Assembly: GCF_900129315.1 (NCBI RefSeq)
Contig: NZ_FQUS01000003.1
Location: 1 to 64,000, forward strand
Length of the DNA: 64,000 nt
Source: Fodinibius roseus
GTDB lineage: Bacteria; Bacteroidota; Rhodothermia; Balneolales; Balneolaceae
Reading direction: 5' to 3'
Part shown: piece after piece, positions 17,694 to 24,681 of the stretch
How the letters are laid out: every line of letters starts with the position of its first letter
Numbering within the stretch: position 1 is the stretch's first letter
The notes under the pieces: model-generated
Told to the model about the DNA's origin: nothing
Database searches by the model: none
What the model saw: the letters and a program-made list of their open reading frames with translations, nothing else
Translations under genes and position numbers: made by a program

Positions 17694-19118
17694 ATGACAC
17701 GGAAAAAAATAACACGCAAGGATTTTCTGAAGAGTACGACGGGCGCCTTTGCCGGCGGTATGCTGGCCCGGCCGATGGGAGCGTTTGAGGGAGCCCGCAA
17801 GAAAGCCCAGACCCGAAAGATCGTCCTGGTGGGCACCGGTATCCGGGGGATCACCTTCTGGGGACGGACGGTGCGGGAGCGGTACGGCGACATCACGGAA
17901 TTTGTGGGGCTTTGCGACATCAATCCGGGCCGGCTGGAGTATGGCAAAGAGTATATCGGGGCCGATTGTCCGACCTTCACCGATTTTGACGAGATGATGG
18001 ATACCACTGATCCGGACATGCTGATCGTGACCACTGTGGATGCGACTCACCACCAGTTTATTATTGAGGGACTCAACCGCGGTATTGACGTGTTGACGGA
18101 GAAGCCGATGACCACCGATGAGCATAAGTGTCAGGCGATCCTGGACGCCGAAAAGGCCTCTCAGGGAGAACTGATTGTGGGCTTCAACTATCGGTATAGC
18201 CCCCATCACACCAAACTCAAGGAGATGCTGGTCAACCGGCGCGTGGGGAAGATCACGTCTGTGGACTTCCACTGGTATCTGAATACCTATCACGGGGCTT
18301 CCTACTTTCGGCGCTGGCACGGCATCACCGCCAGCGGGGGTACGCTGCTGGTCCACAAGGCCACCCACCACTTCGATCTGCTGAACTGGTGGCTCGACTC
18401 CGACCCGGTGGAAGTCTACGCCGAGGGAGCCCTGGAGCATTACGGCAGCAATCACCCGTTCCGGGGCAACAAATGCCGGACCTGTCCCCATAAGGACAAG
18501 TGCGACTTTTACTGGGATATCACCCAGAACGATACCTATATGGACCTGTACGTAGCAAACGAGGAGCATGACGGCTACATACGGGATAACTGCCTGTGGC
18601 GCCACGAGATTGACATCTACGATAAAATGTCGGTGCAGGTAAAATATGCCAACGATGTACAGGTGACATACTCACTGACGACCTACTCGCCTTATGAAGG
18701 GATGAAGATCGCCTTTAACGGCTTTGACGGACGCATTGACGCCTGGCACGGGATCCCGTGGCGCGAGGATGAGAAAATAAGTCAGGCCGAGCTCCACGAG
18801 CAGGAGATGTCTCAGGAGGAGCGCGAGGAAGCGGCCGACTATGAAGAAATTATGGTGATGGATAACTTTAGCAGCCAGTACGAGCATATCAAAGTGCGCC
18901 AGGAGAGTGGCGGCCACGGCGGCGGCGACGTGCGGCTGCAGGACCAGATCTTCCGGAACCCGGATATGGATGATCCGCTGAAGCATGCGGCGGGTAAACG
19001 GGATGGAGCGATGTCGATCCTGGTGGGCATTGCCGCCCGCAAGAGCATCGAGTCGGGCGAGCCGGTTCGCATCGAAGACCTGACCTCCCTCACCCCGCAT
19101 CCCACAAGGGGCGCGTAG
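17694..19118 (+). CDS. Exported Gfo/Idh/MocA-family oxidoreductase
   Basis: A 474-residue NAD(P)-dependent sugar-type dehydrogenase. The N terminus (RKDFLKSTTGAFAGGMLA) resembles a Tat signal with RK instead of RR. The Rossmann fold starts with VLVGTGIRGITFWG, and the family EKP motif is TEKPMTTDE. An active-site helix is seen in KATHHFDLLNWW. A Cys cluster, CRTCPHKDKC, is inserted in the C-terminal domain and may bind metal. Exported relatives include GH109 glycosidases that use tightly bound NAD, so oxidoreductase and glycoside-cleaving roles both remain possible. The gene is visibly more GC-rich than its neighbours. It sits between a candidate operator and the LacI gene, suggesting the sugar-utilisation context. 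Confidence 0.88.
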   Translation: MTRKKITRKDFLKSTTGAFAGGMLARPMGAFEGARKKAQTRKIVLVGTGIRGITFWGRTVRERYGDITEFVGLCDINPGRLEYGKEYIGADCPTFTDFDEMMDTTDPDMLIVTTVDATHHQFIIEGLNRGIDVLTEKPMTTDEHKCQAILDAEKASQGELIVGFNYRYSPHHTKLKEMLVNRRVGKITSVDFHWYLNTYHGASYFRRWHGITASGGTLLVHKATHHFDLLNWWLDSDPVEVYAEGALEHYGSNHPFRGNKCRTCPHKDKCDFYWDITQNDTYMDLYVANEEHDGYIRDNCLWRHEIDIYDKMSVQVKYANDVQVTYSLTTYSPYEGMKIAFNGFDGRIDAWHGIPWREDEKISQAELHEQEMSQEEREEAADYEEIMVMDNFSSQYEHIKVRQESGGHGGGDVRLQDQIFRNPDMDDPLKHAAGKRDGAMSILVGIAARKSIESGEPVRIEDLTSLTPHPTRGA

Positions 19119-19198
19119 GAAGGGACGAATCATGATTTCTGTCTGTTATTTAATATTTAAATAATGCAGGTGATCCGCCTGCCCAGGTCGGAAACAGA

Positions 19199-19206
19199 AA
19201 ACGTTT
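19199..19206. promoter_or_regulatory. AAACGTTT palindrome before the lacI-type gene
   Basis: An 8-bp palindrome with a central CG lies 57 bp before the start of the LacI-family gene. It could be an autoregulatory site, but it differs from the TAACCGGTTA sites and may be chance. Confidence 0.25.
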
Positions 19207-19263
19207 GTGGAAAAAAGTTGAATTGCTACCCCGATTGCCCGGCCCCGGGGTAGTTTCATCCAA

Positions 19264-20277
19264 ATGACGATAATGAAAAATGTACGATTAAAAGACATTG
19301 CAAAACGGCTGGACCTTACAAAGGTCAGTGTTTCGAAAGCACTGAGAGATCACTCGGATATTTCAGAAGAAACCAAAAAAAGGGTGAAGGAAATGGCCCA
19401 AAAGATGGGATATCGACCCAATTTGGTGGCCCGTTCCCTTACCTCCAAAAAATCACAAACCGTCGGTGTTATTGTACCCAAGATTGCCCATTCCTTTTTT
19501 TCTTCGGTCATTGAGGGGATTTATCAGGCGGCCCTCGAAAGTGAGTATGAAGTGATTCTTGGCGTCTCCATGGAGGACGATAAGCTGGAACGCAAGCATA
19601 TCGAATCAATGCTTGATATGAGAGTGGAGGGCCTGTTGATTTCTGTCTCTGAAAAAACAGGCAGTGTCGAAAATTTTGATCTCGTCAAAGGCATGGACAC
19701 TCAGCTGGTCTTTTTTGACAGGGGTTTTACGGGGTCGGATTATACCTATCTCAAAGTGGAAGACCGGGGGGGAGCCCGTAAGGGAGTACGCCATATGACA
19801 GAACAGGGATACGAGAAAATTGCACATCTGTCGGGCTACCTGAGTGTGGAAATCGGAAAAGACCGGCGTCTTGGCTATGAGGAAGCCATGTCCGCAGCGG
19901 GACTGGAGGTTGACCGCAACGCTATCGTTGAAGCGGGATTCAGTGAAGATGATGGCTATAAAGGATTTGCAAAACTAATGGAGCAGTACGGTAAACCGGA
20001 AGCCGTGTTCTGTGCGACCTACCCGGTGGGATTGGGAGCGCTTCAATACATGAAAGACCACGATATGGATCCCGCTGAAATAGCTATTCTTGCGTTCGGA
20101 AGCAGTGAGTTTAATCAATACCTTGCTCATCCATTCATCTGTATTGACCAGTCTACGTTTGAAATGGGATACAGCGCTTTTGAACGATTGATTATGGAGA
20201 TAGAATCGGAAGATGGGGTACCCCCGGAACTTATCTCCCTGCAAACCAGGATTCTGAATAAGGAAGATATGGTATAG
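19264..20277 (+). CDS. LacI/GalR-family transcriptional regulator
   Basis: A 337-residue regulator with an N-terminal HTH (VRLKDIAKRLDLTKVSVSKALRDH region, residues about 5-30), hinge helix (RPNLVARSLTSKKSQTVGVI) and a periplasmic-binding-protein-like sensor domain (residues about 65-330). The order of genes suggests it controls the surrounding uptake genes in response to a sugar or sugar acid. A second ATG at 19273 gives MKNVRLKDIA and is equally possible. The shared TAACCGGTTA palindromes near 17.3 and 24.6 kb are its most likely targets. The effector cannot be told from sequence. Confidence 0.93.
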   Translation: MTIMKNVRLKDIAKRLDLTKVSVSKALRDHSDISEETKKRVKEMAQKMGYRPNLVARSLTSKKSQTVGVIVPKIAHSFFSSVIEGIYQAALESEYEVILGVSMEDDKLERKHIESMLDMRVEGLLISVSEKTGSVENFDLVKGMDTQLVFFDRGFTGSDYTYLKVEDRGGARKGVRHMTEQGYEKIAHLSGYLSVEIGKDRRLGYEEAMSAAGLEVDRNAIVEAGFSEDDGYKGFAKLMEQYGKPEAVFCATYPVGLGALQYMKDHDMDPAEIAILAFGSSEFNQYLAHPFICIDQSTFEMGYSAFERLIMEIESEDGVPPELISLQTRILNKEDMV

Positions 20278-20279
20278 AA

Positions 20280-20421
20280 GACTTATGCAAAACCGTTATC
20301 TCGCCCGATCACTATATTTTGCGATTTTAACATCCTCACAGGTAGTCTGCATATACCCTGCGGTTTTAAAATCGCCCGGGAGTTGGTACTGAACAATCCT
20401 TCCCCGGTTTTTGAAAAGCTT
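20280..20421 (+). repeat. Dispersed palindromic element, copy 1
   Basis: The left end CTTATGCAAAACCG (20282-20295) is inverted relative to the right end CCCCGGTTTTTGAAAAGC (20402-20419). The inner arms GCGATTTTAA and TTAAAATCGC form a 10-bp stem. It matches copies near 31.3, 38.1, 44.0 (opposite strand) and 56.3 kb in ends, order and stem positions, though the primary sequence has diverged. It lies between the LacI gene and the ASPIC lipoprotein gene. No coding capacity. Confidence 0.75.
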
Positions 20422-20495
20422 CGTATTGGGAGTAACAGGAGGATCGGGCACCTGCTTACATGATGATTGTTGGGCGGATACATAATTTTTGAATA

Positions 20496-23400
20496 ATGAA
20501 GAGCAAGAGACTACAATTTATTCTCCACAGGCGGGCCGTCAGATTTTGTTGCAGGGCCGGTATCTGTATTCTTTTTCTCCTGTCAGCCGGCTGTAGTTCT
20601 TCCCCCGAACTCGAATGGCATGAGGAGCGGGGCTATCGATGGTCTGCCATTCCCTCCGGTTCTCCGGATCACTATGGTTTCGAATTACAGTCCCCCTCTC
20701 AGACAGGTATTGCCTTCAATAATACGATGACCGAGGAGGAGCTGGCCGAGAACCGCCATTATTTGAACGGCTCCGGAGTAGCGGCCGGTGATATTGACGG
20801 GGACGGGCTTGTCGATCTGTATTTTGCCGGTTTGAAAGAGGCTAACAAGCTGTATAAAAATATGGGAGGGATGCAGTTTAAGGATATTACGGATAAAGCC
20901 GGCGTGGCTCACAGCGACCATTATTCGACAGGAACCGTTTTCGCGGATGTCAACGGGGACGACCATCCCGACCTCCTGGTGAGCTCCATATACCGGGATA
21001 ATGCGCTGTATATGAATGACGGGATGGGTACGTTTGAGCTGTTCGAAGGCAGCGGGCTGGGAGCAGGAGAGGGCAGCAGCACCATGACACTGGCCGATAT
21101 TGACGGGGACCGGGACCTGGATCTGTATATGGCAAAGTACAAGGAAAAATCGGTCAAGGATATTTACTCCACAGAAGAGCTTTCCTGGGATAATATCTTA
21201 AATGAACCCTATAATAAACAGCAACAGACGGGGCCCTTTACCCTTGTCCCCCCTTTTGACGAGCATTACCGGATTTTTATGACGGAGGATAATCGTCTGG
21301 CCGGTCTGGCCGAAACGGGCAAAGAGGATGTTTTATATCTCAATCAGGATGGCGCTTTTAAAAAGGTATCGAATACGGATGAGCGGTTCCTTGATGAGCA
21401 GGGGGACCCGCACGGGCTGCCCCCTGACTGGGGATTGACCGCAAAATTCCAGGATCTGAACGGGGATGGAAAACCCGACCTGTATACCTGCAACGATTTT
21501 TTCACCAAAGACCGGATATGGATGAACCGGGGCGGGGGGACATTCAGGCTGATAGAAAAATGGGCCATTCGAAACCTGAGCTTTGCGTGTATGGGCGTCG
21601 ACTTTGCAGATATCAACCGAGATGGCGAGCTGGATATATTTACCGCCGAAATGCTCAGTCCAGAGCACAAGGAGCGGCTGCGCCAGGTAGGCTCCGACGA
21701 CCCCAATCCCGATCAATTCAGGAAAACGACCGCTCGTCCCACCAATAACCGGAACTCGCTGTATCTCAAACGAGAAGATCTTACCTATGCAGAGATAGCA
21801 TACCTGGGCGGTGTGGAGGGGACGGGTTGGTCGTGGGATGCCACTTTTATGGATATCGACCTGGATGGGTATGAAGATCTTCTCGTGAATAACGGGTATA
21901 TGTATCATATCCTGGATATGGATGCACAGGTGAGCATGATGCGCAAGGAGAGAAATATGGATGAACATTTTACGGAGTTTATCCGAGGGGCTCCCTCCCT
22001 GGAACTGCGAAACCGGATCTTTATGAATAACGGTGATTTGACATTCCGGGAGGAAGGTTCGGATCTGGGGTTTGAGCAGGCCGATATTTCACATGGCATG
22101 GCCGTGGCTGATCTGAATAATGATGGAGCAATGGACCTGGCCGTCAACCGTATGAACAAAAAGGCCGCCGTTTATGAAAATATGAGCGAAGCTCCCCGTA
22201 TTGCCGTCCGGTTAATCGGGAAACCGCCGAATACACAGGCCATAGGAGCAAAAATTGAACTGCGCGGGGGACCGGTTAACCAGCGGAAAGAGCTGGTGTC
22301 CGGCGGAGATTATCTGTCCGGCTCCGAGCCCATGGTCGTATTTGCAGCCGATCCGGAAAACAGCGATCACCGGCTGGTCATCTCCTGGCCCGATGGTTCG
22401 AAAAGCCGGGTAGATAGTATCCCGGCCAATCGCATATATGAAATTGAGGAAGAGCAGATCCCGAAAAGGCCGGGGGAGGCCAATGAGTCCGGGCGATCCG
22501 CAAGCCCTGTTTTTAACGATGTCTCCGGCAGGATTGATCATCGCCACCGGGAAAGTACGTTTGATGACTTTCAGTTTCAGCCGTTGCTTCCCATACGGCT
22601 TAGTCAGCTGGGACCCGGCCTTTCCTGGATTGATTTCGACCGGGACGGGGACGATGATCTGTTCATTGCATCCGCGGCAGGGCGTTCCCCGGGCGTATAC
22701 GAAAATCGGGGTGATGGCTCCTTCCGTCCCACACGCCTGTCTCTGATCAGCCGTCCCGCCCCGGGGGATCAAACCACCATTCTCGGCTGGGAGGACAGCA
22801 GGGGCACGAACATCGTGACGGGTAATGCCAATTATGAACAGGGAGATATACGATTTCCCTCGGCTTACCAATACAGGATGAACGGACCGGATAATATAGA
22901 GGCTGATTCCCTGCCCGGCAACATCTCCACAACGGGTCCGATGGCTGCTTCCGATTATGACGGTGACGGGGATATTGATCTTTTTGCAGGGGGACGATTT
23001 GTTCCGGGTCACTACCCGATGGATGCACCCTCGAGATTGCTTAAAAACGAACAGGGCTCTTTTGTACCTGATAACGTCAATTCGAAAATACTGCAGCGGG
23101 CGGGACTGGTGACGGGCGGCGTGTTCACGGATTTCGACCGGGATGGAGATCGGGATCTGGTGCTGAGCCGGGCCTGGGATTCCATACTCCTGTTGGAAAA
23201 TGACGGCGGCGCGTTTGAGGATGTATCCGAAGAGTATGGCCTTTCCAGCCTCAAGGGTTGGTGGAACGGCATTGCCAGCGGGGATTTCAACAATGACGGC
23301 TATCCCGATCTTGTAGTCACCAACCGGGGTCGTAACAGCCCATACCAGCTGGAAATGAATAAGCCGATCCGGATGTATCACGAGGACTTTAACCGGGACA

Positions 23401-24257
23401 GCAGAGTAGAAATTATTGAGACCTATGCCAATCCCGATGGAAAATATGTGCCCAGGAGGCGGTTGTATCACTATGGCTCGGTCCCCGCCATTGTCAATCA
23501 GATGCGAAGTCACAGGCAGTTCGCCAATACTACGCTGGAGGAACTTTTTGGCAGCAGGCTTGCCGATATCTCGTACAAGGAAATCAATGCCCTGGAGCAT
23601 ATGGTACTGATAAACACCGGGGACGGTTTTAAACCCCGTCCCCTGCCGGTGGAATCGCAGTTCAGCGCCGCCCTTCACGCCGGTGTTGCAGACCTGGATA
23701 ATGATGGCAATGAGGATATATTTCTGAGTCAAAACTTTTTTGCAGTGCCAAGGCAGGTTCCGCGGCAGGATGCCGGGCGCGGCTTGTGGCTACGGGGAAA
23801 TGGAGACGGAGATTTTACGGTTCTGAGGGGCAGCCGGTCGGGGATAAAGATCTACGGGGAACAGCGCGGGGCGGGATTCAGCGATTTTAACGGTGACGGA
23901 AAAGTCGATTTGGCTGTTTCTCAAAACAATTTCGAAACCAAACTCTATGTCAATCAGACCGAGCGGCGAGGCTATCGCATTACTTTGGAGGGGCCGCCGG
24001 AAAACAAAGATGCGATCGGTTCGGCTATCCGGTTGATCTACGGGGGAGGGCAGTCGGAGGCACCGCTGCGAGAGGTGCAGGCCGGGAGCGGCTACTGGTC
24101 ACAAAATAGCTTTACCCAGGTGCTGGGTGCAGAAGCAGAGGTGGAACAGATAGAGGTTGTCTGGTTCGACGGGCGTCGCCAGACCATAGAAACGACAGAA
24201 GGCAAAAAAGACTATGTCATATCCCATCCCGATGTAAGTGAAAAGTATGCGCAATAG
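20496..24257 (+). CDS. Giant VCBS/FG-GAP lipoprotein with ASPIC/UnbV domains
   Basis: A 1253-residue CRTAC1-like surface protein. The lipobox LSAGC follows a basic, hydrophobic signal, so it should be a lipoprotein. It has two similar halves. The first (residues about 70-650) has Ca-binding FG-GAP/VCBS blades such as DIDGDGLVDLYFAG and DLNGDGKPDLYTCN, then an ASPIC/UnbV segment (IGAKIELRGG, VISWPDGSKSRVDSI). The second half (about 670-1245) repeats this and ends with IGSAIRLIYGGGQ and VVWFDGRRQTIET. Such proteins commonly accompany SusC/SusD systems and probably form beta-propellers for substrate or surface binding. No catalytic residues can be assigned. It lies 424 bp upstream of susC. Confidence 0.87.
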   Translation: MKSKRLQFILHRRAVRFCCRAGICILFLLSAGCSSSPELEWHEERGYRWSAIPSGSPDHYGFELQSPSQTGIAFNNTMTEEELAENRHYLNGSGVAAGDIDGDGLVDLYFAGLKEANKLYKNMGGMQFKDITDKAGVAHSDHYSTGTVFADVNGDDHPDLLVSSIYRDNALYMNDGMGTFELFEGSGLGAGEGSSTMTLADIDGDRDLDLYMAKYKEKSVKDIYSTEELSWDNILNEPYNKQQQTGPFTLVPPFDEHYRIFMTEDNRLAGLAETGKEDVLYLNQDGAFKKVSNTDERFLDEQGDPHGLPPDWGLTAKFQDLNGDGKPDLYTCNDFFTKDRIWMNRGGGTFRLIEKWAIRNLSFACMGVDFADINRDGELDIFTAEMLSPEHKERLRQVGSDDPNPDQFRKTTARPTNNRNSLYLKREDLTYAEIAYLGGVEGTGWSWDATFMDIDLDGYEDLLVNNGYMYHILDMDAQVSMMRKERNMDEHFTEFIRGAPSLELRNRIFMNNGDLTFREEGSDLGFEQADISHGMAVADLNNDGAMDLAVNRMNKKAAVYENMSEAPRIAVRLIGKPPNTQAIGAKIELRGGPVNQRKELVSGGDYLSGSEPMVVFAADPENSDHRLVISWPDGSKSRVDSIPANRIYEIEEEQIPKRPGEANESGRSASPVFNDVSGRIDHRHRESTFDDFQFQPLLPIRLSQLGPGLSWIDFDRDGDDDLFIASAAGRSPGVYENRGDGSFRPTRLSLISRPAPGDQTTILGWEDSRGTNIVTGNANYEQGDIRFPSAYQYRMNGPDNIEADSLPGNISTTGPMAASDYDGDGDIDLFAGGRFVPGHYPMDAPSRLLKNEQGSFVPDNVNSKILQRAGLVTGGVFTDFDRDGDRDLVLSRAWDSILLLENDGGAFEDVSEEYGLSSLKGWWNGIASGDFNNDGYPDLVVTNRGRNSPYQLEMNKPIRMYHEDFNRDSRVEIIETYANPDGKYVPRRRLYHYGSVPAIVNQMRSHRQFANTTLEELFGSRLADISYKEINALEHMVLINTGDGFKPRPLPVESQFSAALHAGVADLDNDGNEDIFLSQNFFAVPRQVPRQDAGRGLWLRGNGDGDFTVLRGSRSGIKIYGEQRGAGFSDFNGDGKVDLAVSQNNFETKLYVNQTERRGYRITLEGPPENKDAIGSAIRLIYGGGQSEAPLREVQAGSGYWSQNSFTQVLGAEAEVEQIEVVWFDGRRQTIETTEGKKDYVISHPDVSEKYAQ

Positions 24258-24278
24258 AGGGTTGGGTATTTATTTAGC

Positions 24279-24294
24279 CGGTGAGGAGTCACCG
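24279..24294. terminator. Hairpin after the ASPIC lipoprotein gene
   Basis: CGGTGA-GGAG-TCACCG is a perfect 6-bp stem with a 4-nt loop, 22 bp after the stop. The following bases (TGGTTATTTAT) are T-rich but not a clean T-run, so termination is plausible but not certain. Confidence 0.4.
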
Positions 24295-24486
24295 TGGTTA
24301 TTTATACTTATCTACTCCTTCCTGAATACTATGTTAAAAAAACGGTCGGGCAAAACACTTGTTTTCTTCACGTGGGGTGCAAAATATGTGCTGTTAGTCA
24401 ACAGCTTGGGTTGAAGATATCAATACCGTTCTCGGTGTATTGTTATTGCATTATAAAAACAATTTACGAAAACCGGTACAAATTAA

Positions 24487-24507
24487 TTTGCAAATTGTTT
24501 GCAAATT
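24487..24507. repeat. Direct repeat TTTGCAAATT x2
   Basis: Two 10-bp copies (24487-24496, 24498-24507) are separated by one base. Each contains the palindrome TTTGCAAA, and the spacing of 11 bp places them on the same face of the helix. A protein-binding site upstream of the susC promoter is a reasonable guess. Confidence 0.5.
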
Positions 24508-24608
24508 AGATTAAGATTTTTTAATTAGAGAGAGAATTGTAATTATAACACTTAAGGGAAGTGAATTAAATAAAGTTTTAGCAGGGGATTTTTTTTTAAT
24601 CGGTTTAC

Positions 24609-24620
24609 TTAACCGGTTAC
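24609..24620. promoter_or_regulatory. Putative LacI-family operator (copy 2)
   Basis: TTAACCGGTTAC is the exact reverse complement of the 12-mer at 17314-17325, with the same TAACCGGTTA core (24610-24619). It ends 61 bp before the susC start, a position suited to repression of susCD transcription. Confidence 0.62.
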
Positions 24621-24681
24621 ATAAAACGTTGTGTGGTAATAATATGGGGATAATGACAACTTTAACTAAGGTGATACAACT

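Larger units (their letters stand above)
24258..24681. other. Regulatory region upstream of susC
   Basis: This 424-bp stretch contains a hairpin after the preceding gene (24279-24294), a partial operator-like AAACCGGTAC (24470-24479), two direct copies of TTTGCAAATT (24487-24496 and 24498-24507), the GTAACCGGTTAA palindrome on the opposite strand (24609-24620) and AT-rich promoter DNA. A 71-codon frame at 24294-24509 looks spurious. Confidence 0.5.

Noticed and set aside
22212-23732. A 506-codon open frame on the minus strand within the giant ASPIC lipoprotein gene
   Set aside because: It is an antisense shadow of the Asp/Gly-rich repeats of the real gene; no domain and no start context.
24294-24509. 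A 71-codon frame upstream of susC
   Set aside because: It overlaps repeats and regulatory DNA and resembles no protein family.
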